DNA from: Mansonella perstans
Taxonomy: Eukaryota > Nematoda > Chromadorea > Rhabditida > Onchocercidae
Length of the DNA stretch: 64,000 bases
Direction of reading: 5' to 3'
Assembly: GCA_037074765.1 (NCBI GenBank)
Contig: JBAMDO010000568.1
Span: 372,001 to 436,000 of the forward strand
Of this stretch, positions 50,788 to 63,000 are shown one piece after another; position 1 is the stretch's first letter; every line of letters starts with the position of its first letter. The translations under genes and the position numbers were made by a program. The notes beneath the pieces are model-generated. The model was given only the letters and a program-made list of their open reading frames with translations, searched no databases and had not been told where the DNA came from.

Positions 50788-53700
50788 ATGCTATTTAATT
50801 ATGTTTTTTGCATTGCAAGACGACACTTGTTTACTCCTTTAATGAACAAAGCATTGATAGAATCAAGAAGAATTGTTACGATGACTAATATGAACAATGT
50901 TTCCTTCATCAGGTCTGTTTCATTTTCTAAAAGAAATTTGTAACATTTAGCGATTAATCGCTGAAATTAGAATTACAATACATATATATTGAATAACGTG
51001 AGTCCATCTAGGTATTTTGTTATTTCGTTGCTTCGATCTAATTTATGATCCAAAAATTCATAGCATTTTTCATAACATGTTGTAATTTTAAAAAAATTAT
51101 CTCTATGACTATTTCACTAAATGTTTTTTCAACTTTTTTAATCTTATCGAAGTACCTTTGTCATGCTAACTAGTAGTATATGCTTAGTATCAATTTTATT
51201 ATCTTTTATTATTTTCAGTGAGCCTAAATGATTTTCTTTTTTCATAAGCATAAAATATTGTATTATTGTATAGCTTTAATTGCATTATTTTTCTAATTTT
51301 TTTCAAGCATTTATAAGTGATTTATGCTTTGGTTGCAATGTTTTGTATTATTGTAAACAAATTTTTAGCCTTTTCAAATTTTTTTTTTTGAAAATGCTTC
51401 TTTTTTTTCCTTGTAGATTTCATCTATTAAGATTTGCTGTTTTATCCATTTCAATTAATATTATTTTGCATTTAATATTTCAAACTCTGCTAATATCAAT
51501 GTTGAAAAATTTCATTCTATTTGCTGATTACTGCATTCCTTTTTCCTATTTATCTTATAATTCGAAACATTCAATGAAAGAAATGATTTTAATCCTTAAT
51601 CTTTTCATATTTATATTGCATTTCTTTAATGTTTTAATTGAGAATAACGAAGATGGTGAAAAATACATTTCACGTGAAATATATGTGAAATATTTCACGT
51701 CTTTTTATGTTCATTACTTTTAATCATTAAGTGATATTTAATTTATTTTTTCTCTGATTTTGCTAGCGATAGTAAGGATAGTACTTGCTAAATTAAGTAT
51801 TCGCTGGCACATGGCCGTTATCTGCAAAAGTTGAATTAATTTTGTAGTTTCCGAAACTTTTTTATACTTTTCCCAAAATTGAGTCATTTTTTCTTCGGCA
51901 TTATTTGCAGTCAGGATGATGCGATTGCAGTGGACCGCGAACTATTTGACACTTATGGATTCAGCGTGGATCAGTTAATGGAGCTTGCAGGCCTAAGTTG
52001 CGCTCACGTAATAGCACGCAGTTACGATAAAGGAAAAATTCTCGTCATTTGTGGGCCAGGAAACAATGGTGGTGATGGTTTCGTATGTGCACGCCATTTA
52101 ACATTTCTTGTAAGCATGCGAAAACATGTCGGTTTTTGTTTCAGGAGTAGCTAGCAATTTGTCTTGGAGTACTAAATTAAGCTCTGATGCTATACTAAAG
52201 TAAAGTATCCATTTTGAAGCTTTCGCTGAACTATCAACAACATTATCCAATAATTCATTGCTATAGAACCGTACAAAGCGTTGGCATGAGCTGTTGATGA
52301 GCATTTAACCAAAAATTTTCTAAAATGAAACATAATTTTAGTACTGTCCAAATATTATTATTTTAAAATCCATCCATAGGGCTTCGAACCATTCATTTTC
52401 TATCCAAAACAATCGAAATCAGAATTGATGGAACGCCTTGTGAAGCAGACGAAAAAAATGGGTATACCACACATCGATGACAGTGTTTTCAAAAATCCGT
52501 CTGATATGAAAAATGTATTCGCTTTCGTTGTGGATGCTTTATTTGGATTTAGTTTCAAACCACCGCTAAGACAACCATTTGATCAGATAATCGAGGCAGT
52601 CAATAAGAGCTGCCTACCAGTGGTGTCAATTGATATACCTTCAGGTAAATGATTATTCAGATATTTTCAGAGCGAGTTAAAACACTTGTGTCTCTTCTCT
52701 GCAGCGTTCGCTTTCTTAATTAGCATCTTATTAAAAGCTACGTAAATTATTCTCCGTAATGCTATACATTCTGTTATGCACTTCAATGTTTTATATAAAG
52801 TGGATAAGCAAAGCAGACTTGAGAGAAATCATTTTTGCAATAGAAGTTGTTTAAGACTGAGATATTGGAAGTTTTATTTTTAGGAACTTGATAAAATACC
52901 ATTTACGAATCAAAAATTTCTGTTTTACTTGCACTGGTTAATAATCACTGAACTGCTTTTAAAGCGACATTTTTCTATGAAAATTTTGAAAAATGACTGC
53001 GGAGAGTTTGAAGAATTCATTAAAACAATTAGAAAAAAAACTTAAAGGGTAAAAGAATCAGTAATGCCAGTTTGAATTGCAAAATTGCATTAAAAAGCTC
53101 GAATCGTTTGATGTAATATTTCAGGCAGTTTAGAATTAGAAATTTAAAATCATAAGTTGAGAAGACTGTCATACAGCATCAAGCAAAAAATGGCACAGTA
53201 ATGCAAGCTATTTTTTTCTATCCCTTTTTCCCCTTTTCTTCAGTGCCATTAATGTAGAAGAGATTTAAGACGCTTTTCATTGTAAGCAATAAAAAGTAAT
53301 TAGTAAAATGAATAGATGTTGGATGATATGGGGAGGATCGCAACGCTTTGTTGATGAAAGAATTGTATATTCAAAGACTGCACCACTTCTTTTTCACACC
53401 TTATTTCTCCCATCACTATCGTTAATGAGATTTTCTACTGATATTTTTTGTATGCCGCCATTTTGCCAGCTCCCTGCTGGTAAAATTGCTTCTGATCTTT
53501 TTAATCATTTCTCCGTGAATTCCATTTCACTTTTTTCAATTTTCATAAATTTGTTTCGTCATGAAATTGAATTGATTCATTACATGTTGTTTACTTTCTT
53601 AAATCAAATATACAATTTGGATGTCATTCAGATAGATTATCCTGATAAATCAATATCTTATATTTCAGGATGGGATGTGGAGAAAGGCCCAATTGAGGGC

Positions 53701-53880
53701 CAACTCGCATTCAGTCCCGATGTTTTAATATCGTTAACTGTACCAAAACTTTGTGCGAAACATTTTCACGGTCGAGCGCACTATGTCGGTGGTCGATTTG
53801 TGCCGAAGGCTCTCGCTGTAAAGTATCACCTAAGTCTTCCTGAATATCCTAGCACAGATTGTGTTGTGAAACTGTTCTAA
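50788..53880 (+). CDS. NAXE: NAD(P)H-hydrate epimerase (NAXE, YjeF N-terminal domain)
   Basis: Epimerises the R and S forms of damaged, hydrated NAD(P)H so that the S-specific dehydratase (NAXD) can repair them. Exons: 50788-50912, 51911-52109, 52380-52644, 53669-53880; 266 aa (human 288), phases consistent. The first exon gives about 41 residues with Arg and hydrophobics ([12 protein letters not shown]), fitting a mitochondrial or secretory leader as in human NAXE. Then [36 protein letters not shown], the nucleotide loop [44 protein letters not shown] and [11 protein letters not shown] follow human NAXE throughout. Introns of about 1 kb flank exon 2 and exon 4; an open frame running into exon 4 from 53308 is intronic and not coding, since the exon joins cleanly at TTTCAG/GATGG. 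Confidence 0.95.
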
Positions 53881-54819
53881 ACTGCCTAGGATTTAAAAAA
53901 TTATTTTCCTCGATCAATTAATTACTTTGAAATCAATCATTTCATGCCATTAAAATTGTTTACTTCTTATGATGATTAAATAAAATTCTTGCTTGAAAAG
54001 GTTCAAGACCAAACAAATAATAATGTAACAAATAATAATTGCCTTTTTTGTGAAAGCTGATGCCGAAGTTACATTCAGTGTAAAGAATTCTCAGCTTATC
54101 ACACTAAAGTCAGATCTAAAGCATGAATTGTTTGTAAATCTAATGTAGTATCACTTAACAAATGCTCTAATTTGAAAATGATAAGGATGTTATTATCTGT
54201 TAACTAAATAGTTAAGTTTTAATCAAGTTTTTATCCAAGAAATATTTTTTTTGTCCTTTTCTTTATACATAGCAAATTTAATAATCAGCTATGCTAAATT
54301 CAAACTAGCTGATAACCAAAAAGATTATCACATCAAATGGATGGTTGTTACATTTGGAATAATTGAAGCCTACTTTTGAAAATATTATGCTAACAGATAA
54401 AACGAAAATGTAACGTTTACCTGGACTATTGTTATTGCTAATATCGATCAAAAGTTATTTGACAATTTGTCGAAACATTTGAATATAAAATATACATCTC
54501 TAAACAAGACAATAGAGCATAAGCTACGGTATTGTATCCATGTTACAAATAGTGTGCACCACGGGGTGCACATCATACAACAGTCTTCCCTCCAAGTTTA
54601 CGGTAGTTATTTCACCAATACCAGCAAATGAGCGTAAAGGACCGCCCTTTTGGTGGATGTTTTTATGTTCTTTGGCCGGAAGAAGGTCCACCACCTTCTT
54701 TGGCTACATACGAGACGGTCATTGGAAATACTAGGGAGTGTTGGAAATTTCAAAAAGCAAACAAGAAGGATCATCTATTGAATCGCTTGTTGTCCAATTA
54801 ATTACGAGATATTTACATC
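53881..54819. other. Upstream region of the bHLH gene with GC-richer hairpin block
   Basis: AT-rich up to about 54530, then a GC-richer block 54540-54740 that stands out. It holds two hairpins. One is GTGCACC (54554-54560) paired with GGTGCAC (54565-54571) around a 4-base loop. The other is AAGAAGGT (54680-54687) paired with ACCTTCTT (54693-54700) around CCACC. A 64-codon frame spans the block but has no family match. It may be a promoter or enhancer of the bHLH gene. Confidence 0.5.
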
Positions 54820-56720
54820 ATGAGTGACTCAGAGGATTCTCCAAGAACGGTAAGCTTCTTCCTGCTATTCATTATTTGTGTTTATTTATTATTTAAGCAA
54901 GTTTAATGAATAAGTTTAAGAGTCTTTTCGGCATATTTGTAAGCGTAATAATATTTCACTGCCATATTATAACATTAAGATAATGAAGAAAAATAACGCG
55001 TAATAAAGCAAACATAACGTGAAAGTGCCAATGATATATTAATTAATATTAATTAATTGATATATCAATTGCCAATGAGGTTAATTGATATATTAATTGA
55101 TAAGAGAAATGCTGACTGTTGATTGTTTCAGAAATTTTTAAATTTGAGATTCCATTCAATTAAATACAATTTAATTTAGCTGCTTGGTTTCTGTAGACTT
55201 GATTCTTAGTCTAAACATAATTTCTGTTACTTGAATTTTTCGATCATAAGTATGGGAAATTTGTAATGAACTTTTTTACAATTTAAAAAAAAGTCTAACG
55301 CTTGATTATCGTAATATATCTGCATTGCAATGAATTGTGTTCTTATTGAGAGCGCAATCAATGGGCTAATTCGACAAATAGCCTAACGCCACTTTTTCGC
55401 GCTTCCTTACATAGCCTTTTGATCAGAAATCTTCTGTAGAAGAAGTTTTGACAAGTGCTGAACTTAAAGCAAATATGTAGTAAAAATTAGCCATTATTTT
55501 TCTAATACGCAGTATTCAGTTTAGCTAACAAAATTTTCATTAAATTTTGGTTGAATTTTAAAATAAAAAACTGGATGAAATTTTAATGAAGCCAAATATT
55601 AAAGATCAGAATTGTATTGTGGATCCAACAAAAACATAAGTAAAAATTTTCCAAGTTTAATACTTGTTAATTAATTATGCTAGGTATCTCTGTGTGACAT
55701 ACCAGCAATGCTAAAATGACGATATATGTCTACCGTAACCGTTCATTTGATGTTTTATTTCAGAGCAGTCTATTAAGTATAGAAGAAATAGAACCATATG
55801 TAAGACGAAAAAGAATCAATGCTGGGAAACCGAATAAATTGCAAGGTCTTAAGGAGGAGGTAGCATTTCTCATTATTTATAATTCTAAATTTCTCCGCAG
55901 TTTTCGAAAAGCTTAATGACCTCAGTTTTGACAGATTAGAGAGATCAACTTCTGTCTGAAATTTGCAAATTTTAGGAACAGGCAGTCTTACGAATGAATA
56001 TCAATTCAAGGGAACGGAAAAGAATGCATGATCTGAATGATGCTCTTGATGAGCTTCGACAATGCTTACCATATTCACATCGTGCCGGATCCAGAAAAAT
56101 GTCTAAAATCAATACATTGCTTTTAGCTAGTAACTGGTAAGCTAAACATTTTAGTTAACATCAGCCGATTAAAATGGAAATGAAGTAACCGAGATCATTA
56201 CTGTCACTAAAAAGAGAATTATTCCAGACAGTCAGTGTTCTGTGCTTCAAACTCCAATTGTTCTTCACTTTCAACTTTGCTTTAACCGAAGAACACTTAA
56301 TAGATGAAATGCCTTAATCTAAAAATGGATTACTGAATTATTTGGAAGTGTTCGTTCAGGATCAAACATCTAACAAACGCTAATAACGAACTGCGACGGA
56401 AACTGGATGAGCTTCGGAACAGTAACCAAGACAATGTCACAACAGTTCTCCAATCAACTTCCACGTCTGTCTCTCACTTAGGATCCCCTAATGCATTAGC
56501 TCCGATTGAGCTCTTTAGGCCAACAACTCCACATCTACCTTTCAAATTGATACCTGAGACCACACCACCACTTCTTAGGCTTCCCGTACCTGTATCAGCA
56601 CCAGTATCTGTACCTGTACCTGTACAGCCGTGTGTTAAATCTATTAATGGCTTTTGCTTCTGTGTCAAATGTTTGATTACAAATACCGGTTTGAGGAAAA
56701 ATTTTCGAAAAGATAAATAA
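54820..56720 (+). CDS. Olig/beta3-family bHLH transcription factor (hlh-17/-31/-32-like)
   Basis: Neural-type class A bHLH repressor family (vertebrate OLIG1-3, BHLHE22/23); the C. elegans members hlh-17, hlh-31 and hlh-32 act in glia, including cephalic sheath cells. Exons: 54820-54849, 55764-55859, 55976-56136, 56360-56720; 215 aa, phases consistent. The basic region and helix 1 read [20 protein letters not shown] (Glu and Arg contacts kept), then a loop with [15 protein letters not shown] of helix 2. This is the Olig/beta3 signature (family: SVRKLSKIATLLLAKNY). The intron splits the Trp codon right after LLLASN. The C-terminal part is Pro/Val-rich ([13 protein letters not shown]) with a small Cys cluster (CFCVKC) and a basic end. 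The 10-residue first exon ([10 protein letters not shown]) is the least certain part. I cannot say which hlh paralogue it corresponds to. Confidence 0.9.
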
Positions 56721-59700
56721 TTTATTTAGCTCATGTAGTCATAATCAAGTTTTTGCATATTCTTAGTTCTCAAACATTATTTATTTTTTTCTTCCCGTCC
56801 TTTTTTTTCATTTTTTACTCCTTTAAGCTAAATGTAAAAATTAGCTAAGACTTTCTAAAGTAACAGCACATTAAAGATAAGCTGTTTTCTCATGGCTGTT
56901 GATATAAAATTAGTTTGAAATTAAGGAAGATTCTTCGAATAATCCGGGAATTAATCCGAAAATAGCAAACACATTGCGGAAATGTGAGATGTTGATGATG
57001 ACCCCAATAAAGAAGCCTGGAGAGTGAGGAAGTAATTCGCAAATTACTCACTGCAAACCTATCAATTAACACATTTTCAATAGTGCGTCCCTTGTATTTC
57101 CTAACAAATGTTCCATAAAAAATTGTTTTTTGAGATTGTATATGCATATTATATTGTATACGCATATTATGGTTACATTTTCTAAAGCAATAATTTCCAT
57201 ATGCCAAGCATAACTTTTTGATTGAATTGAATCATTCATCTAATCAGATTTTTTTTTGAAGTAAGCTGCTCACGTAATCGGGCTTCAACTAAACATATGC
57301 CAGGTTTTTCAGAAAAAACTTATTTCTCGTAATTATTTGATTTTTCTTCATTGCAAAATAGATTGGATTATGAGGAAAAAATCAAGTAACTTGTGATGAG
57401 AACTAAGAAGTCATCATTTCTTTTAGAAGCCAGAATGTTTTTATTTGTCAGGAAATTGTTGCTAAAATTACTAAAATTGCTGCTCTGTACGCCAACATAT
57501 GCCATATTTCTTAATTCAATTAAGCATTCATGCTTTTCTAAAAAAAGAGTCATTTTAGAAACCATTTATCCATCAACAACTATCGGTAAAGTATATATTT
57601 ACCGCTCTAGTAATATGACCACTTAATTAAACGTTTCAGTTAATAAAATATCCTTTATATTACGAATAGATCGGATCAAATAGCTATGAAGTACTTCCAT
57701 TGACCTTTCCTTTGACCCACTTCTAATGTTCTTTTCTACTCATATATGACTGTATTATAGTAATACAGTTACGAATGGACACTTCATCACCTGGACACTG
57801 TATTATCTTATCTGAATATTTGTTAAAATTATTTTATTTTTATAAAAACATTCAAGTGAAAACAAGAAGTATCCATGATGAGATCTTCATTATCAAATGT
57901 CATAGTAATCTATCTTCTTATAATTACCAAATGAAAAATTTACAATCTTCTTAGTTCGCCTTTAATATTATCTCATTTGCATATTAAATGGTATGCAAAA
58001 TTCCTCGCATCATATACTTCTTTTATTGCACTAAATAATGCCAATCAATGGCACATATATAGTATACAGTACTTTTTATAAGATCAAAATTGAAGTTACT
58101 GAAGAAGTAAAGAAATAAAATATAAAATAGAATTCTCTAAAAGTTTGCAAAAATGGACAGATAAAGGAAAGACCAATTGACTGAAGTAAAAATTATAAGG
58201 AAAGAAAGACATAATGAACCAAACTTCAGTCATCTAATGCAAAAGTTTTGTAAAGTGTTCGAGAAAAATTGAAGTACAGATCAAAAACAATGCCTATAAC
58301 TGATTGCAAAAATATGAGAGATTCACTCATTTATTTTTTATTCCATTATTTGCGCTCAAATGGATTTATCTTCAATTTGATTCCTTGATAATAATTAAAG
58401 CTTTTAATAATCAATTAAAATAATTTACGTATTGTATAGTTGTGGAAGCAACAAGTACATGAATGCATAAAAAGTAGATAAATGCAATTATGAGATCAGT
58501 AGAACTGTTCTGATGCTATTGCTATTGCTGTTGTTGCTGTAAAGAGGATTATTTGTCAACGAATAGCCCATGCACCGATAACTGACCTATACAGTGGTCA
58601 CTAATCGTGTCCGCTTATCCACTTCACACATTGATGCCAGAAGGTAAGAAGCTTCTACGGTGAGTATTTCGAGAGAATAATAAAGAAAGTGGCAGAAGAG
58701 TAGACAGACAGGCAGGTGGTCCTTCTAGGAAATTTTTGAGAAGAGCACCGCAGGGTGCCCTAGCCAAACGATGCTTGCACCAGAAGGACAGATGATGCGG
58801 GGTGAGAATGGGGGGTTAATGAGGAAGAAGGATTAAGCAAATTCCAAGCTAGTCAAACTCGCTAAAGATATATTTTTTGACCTTAGACAATAGCTTAGCT
58901 TACGCAATCTGAATTAACACCTTACCGATAACACTATACCATCCATTCTCTCTGTTTCAGTTGCTGACGCAATAAAATTTTAACACATTAATATTATACT
59001 ATGTTATTCTATTTTCAATGAATACATTATTAATCTTGCAATAATTTGCTAATAAAAAAAAATACAACAGCATTTTTTAGAATTTAATTCGCACATACCT
59101 ATAGCTCATCTTTCTAGGATATATAACCTCCAGAATCTAGTTTAGTCATTTTTTTTAGAATTTAATTCGCACATACCTATAGCTCATCTTTCTAGGATAT
59201 ATAACCTCCAGAATCTAGTTTAGTCATTTTTTTTAGAATTTAATTCGCACATACCTATAGCTCATCTTTCTGGGATATATAACCTCCAGAATCTAGTTTA
59301 GTCATTTTTAGAATTTAATTCGCACATACCTATAGCTCATCTTTCTGGGATACGTAACGTCCAGAATCTAGTTCAGTCATTTTAAAATTTGCTTCTAATT
59401 CGTTCTTCTCATAGTTTCATTTTAGTACTATTTTTGATAATATTATCCTTGACAATATGGTTGATAAGAGGCGTATAATCAGAATTTTTTCGTCTAATTC
59501 ACAAATTGACGACTATCATTTTAAAAAGAGCGAAAGTTTTCAACAATTTCAAAATTAGGAGCAAAATGGATTAAGCTTATAAGAAATTATTTCAATTTTC
59601 ATTTCATTTCTGAAGTCTTTTTTTATCATCACTGTAACGAGTGGATTTGGAGAAGAGTAAAACATTTGATACATAGCAATACTTTTCTATCCTTGTACAT

Positions 59701-60076
59701 TGATCCATGAAGCGGAACGAATCAGTTCGCCGAAATTTCATCTACGATACAATGAACATCAAGATAGCATCTAGTATCTAGATCAAGATAGTATCTAGTA
59801 TCTAGATAGTATCTGAACTATGCGCCAAGATTTGTCACTTCATCGAATTCACTCAATTTAACCAATCTCGGCTGTAGGATGACGATTTTCGCACCAGCGC
59901 CTCCATTGTGACCTACTGCATTCATATTGCTAAATCTTCAGATGGGTGTCAGCAGGTACGGAAGTTACAATTGATATAGGTGCGGGGGGACGGCATTCAG
60001 TAAGTCTTCATTTTTGTTATCTGAGAATCTCATGCAATCTTATATACTATTTTAGGATAGAAATATAACGATCACA
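56721..60076. other. Intergenic region between the bHLH gene and XRN2
   Basis: About 3.4 kb without a supported gene. It is AT-rich up to 58490. At 58500-58830 the sequence becomes clearly GC-richer and contains an inverted repeat: GTCCTTCT (58719-58726) with AGAAGGAC (58782-58789), enclosing a smaller GCACC/GGTGC hairpin. A 78-bp minisatellite lies at 59072-59385 and a short ATCTAGTATCTAGAT-rich stretch at 59758-59812. The XRN2 promoter should lie at the end; an acceptor-like ATTTTAG ends at 60056, 20 bases before the ATG. Confidence 0.5.
59072..59388. repeat. 78-bp minisatellite, 4 copies
   Basis: The word AATTTAATTCGCACATACCT recurs at 59081, 59159, 59237 and 59312, so the period is 78, 78 and 75 bp (the last shortened in a T run). 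Copies 1 and 2 are identical over most of their length; copy 4 carries ACGTAACGT for ATATAACCT. Confidence 0.95.
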
Positions 60077-63000
60077 ATGGGTGTTCCGGCATTTTTCCGA
60101 TGGTTGACTCGTAAATATCCATCAGTGATTGTAGATGCAGTAGAAGAGAAGCCACGTGACATGAATGGAGTTCGAATTCCTGTCAATACTGTCAATCCAA
60201 ACCCTAATTTCCAGGTACTTCATAACGGAATTTATATCCATAATGCAGCGTGCAGATCTACAGATCTTTGCAGATACAAATCTATCTAGTCACAAAATAT
60301 AGCTTTAGTGAATTCGAAATGGTCGACCATAAAATTTGTTTTAGGAGTTCGACAACTTATATTTGGACATGAATGGTATTATTCATCCATGTACTCATCC
60401 AGAGGATCGACCCCCTCCCAAAACGGAGGAGGAAATGTTTGTTAGTGCTTTGAATGATGAAGTCATTTTTCAACAGTAATTTAGATGCAATCTGCCACTT
60501 CTTTTCTGCTTGTTCATTTCTTATAATTAATAATGTACAGATATTGTGCACCTGCTTTATTTTTAGTTTAGCACTTGTTGGATCACTGTTTGCATTTTTC
60601 TTGACTACATGTAGCTCTTTTTAGACGTTAATTTTCGAGTATATAGATCGATTATTTGCAATCGTTCGCCCTCGCAAACTTCTTTATATGGCCATTGATG
60701 GTGTGGCTCCAAGAGCAAAGGTCTGTTTTATAGTGTATATGACATTTCACATTTGTTTGAAAATACTAGTCATGTAAATTTTTCGAGAGCATTATCCTTG
60801 ACACTTTAAATTTCACCGAATTCGAAGAAACTAATTTATATTATGAAACAGTTTTTCACGAACTAATAAATGCTCATTAAGATGAACCAGCAGCGTAGCC
60901 GACGTTTTCGTGCTTCCAAGGAAGCTATCGAAAAAGTTGAACAAATTGCTGAAACAAGATTACGACTAGAAAATGAAGGTTATCCACTACCTCCTGAGAA
61001 GAAAAGTGATCATTTTGACAGTAATTGCATAACACCGGGTACACCGTTCATGGCACGGTAAGCTTGTTTAAACTTAGTGAATTTACAGAACAATTTTTTC
61101 AGCAACTGAGTAATTTTATCGGAATTTTTGAACTTACTGTATACATTATCCTGCAGGTTAGCTATTGCTCTTCGTTATTATGTTCATCAGCGATTAAATA
61201 ATGATCCAGGCTGGGAAAAAATTGCGGTAAAGTTTGTTACAATCTTTTCTTTTTCGAAACAGTAATTCCATTAATTTGCTGTGTAACAAGGAGTTAGCAG
61301 AGATTTGAGAGAACTTTAAAAAGTTAAAAAAGATAAATCTTTTAATAAATTCTCAGTAGATAATATTATTGAATTTAAGGTAATCTTATCAGATGCAAAT
61401 GTGCCGGGAGAAGGTGAGCACAAAATCATGGATTTTATACGACGACAAAGAGCATCTCCATCTCATGATCCCAATACCGTACATTGTCTATGTGGAGCTG
61501 ATGCGGACTTGATTATGTTGGGGTTGGCTACTCATGAGCCTAATTTCAACATTATAAGAGAGGAATTTGTACCGAATCAACAGAAACCATGTGACCTTTG
61601 TGGGCAATACGGTCATGATTTAAATGATTGCAAAGGGTTACTTTTTCTGTTTAGTGTTTATTTGTGGGAAAAATACTATAGCAGGAGATTTAAATCAAAG
61701 TGAATTAAGTAAAATTATCAAAAAAACTTAATTTTGTTTTTGTTGAGATTCATACAATGAAAAACCTTGATATCAAGTTTAAAGTTCCAGATTGGCGCGT
61801 GATGACGATTCGGAATGTCAGTCATCTCCATTACAAAAAGAAACAAATTTCATATTCGTTCGCTTGCCTGTACTTCGTGAATATCTCGAGCGCGAACTAC
61901 ACATACCTAATTCTTCCATTCCTTTTGATCTAGAACGAGCGATCGATGATTGGGTTAGATTTTTAACTTGAATATTTTGTAAGATATTGACAACACACAC
62001 TAGTCTAGTGGAATGGTTATGATGTTGAATATTTTGAGCAATGAAGAATTTAAAAATGTGCATTGGTTTGAATCTAGAAACAGAATTTGCTGAGTTTATT
62101 GATCAGATGCATTACTTTATTTATTATCGTCATTTTTACTGCATAATTTTAGGAATTTGAGTGAAACCTCATCTTTCCAGGTATTCATGTGTTTTTTTGT
62201 TGGAAATGACTTTCTACCTCACTTGCCTTCACTGGAAATTCGGGAGAATGCTATTGATAGACTTGTGAAGTTGTACAAAGATATGGTTTGTAAAATGAAA
62301 GGGTATTATTTTTATCTTTTACGTTTGTCTGTTGACGATTAAAAGTCGTTAAAAGCAAAACCATAAATAATTCATTATTCAGTTTCATTACGTATCGAAT
62401 GTTATTATTTCGGATGATTGATACGTAAATTCATTTGTTATTTTTTGTAAGTATACTTTTTCCTTGTTACATCATCTCTTACTTCTATCTTCTTTTATTT
62501 ATATCTTTTCAGATACCTCACTGATTCTGGAATCGTCGATATTGAAAGGGCCCAAATTATACTTGATAAATTAGGTGAAGTAGAAGATGAAATATTTAAG
62601 TCTAGGCAGGTTGGTTGCTACTTTTTATGGAACTTTAGATCGATGTTTTGTTGGCTGAGTAAATGATTCTTTATTACCTTAAGTCCGTATTATTCTTCAC
62701 AATTCTTTTGAAAACGTGATTGGTTCCTTTTCTATTTCCTACTGGCCTTTTTTTAGTTTCCATGTCTTTGTTTCTTGTTTTTAAACTGATACCATTTAGG
62801 AAAGAGAGCAACAATTTAAAAGAAGAAACAAAGAAAAGAAACGGCGTGAACGAACTTTTACGACACCGTCATACATTCCTTCTCGAGGTTCTCTTCTTGC
62901 ACCACAAACTAATGGACCAATATATCTCAGTGGAGCCAGTACGAGGACAATGGCACGCGCTGCTCGGTTAGAGGTGATGAGAAACATTTTTTTAACTTAA

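Noticed and set aside
51280..51723. 147-codon hydrophobic frame
   Set aside because: Lies in the first NAXE intron, mostly Phe/Ile/Leu from T-rich DNA; no start or splice signals.
53308..53668. Long frame reading into the last NAXE exon
   Set aside because: NAXE homology begins exactly at the TTTCAG/GATGG acceptor; the upstream part has no similarity and is intronic.
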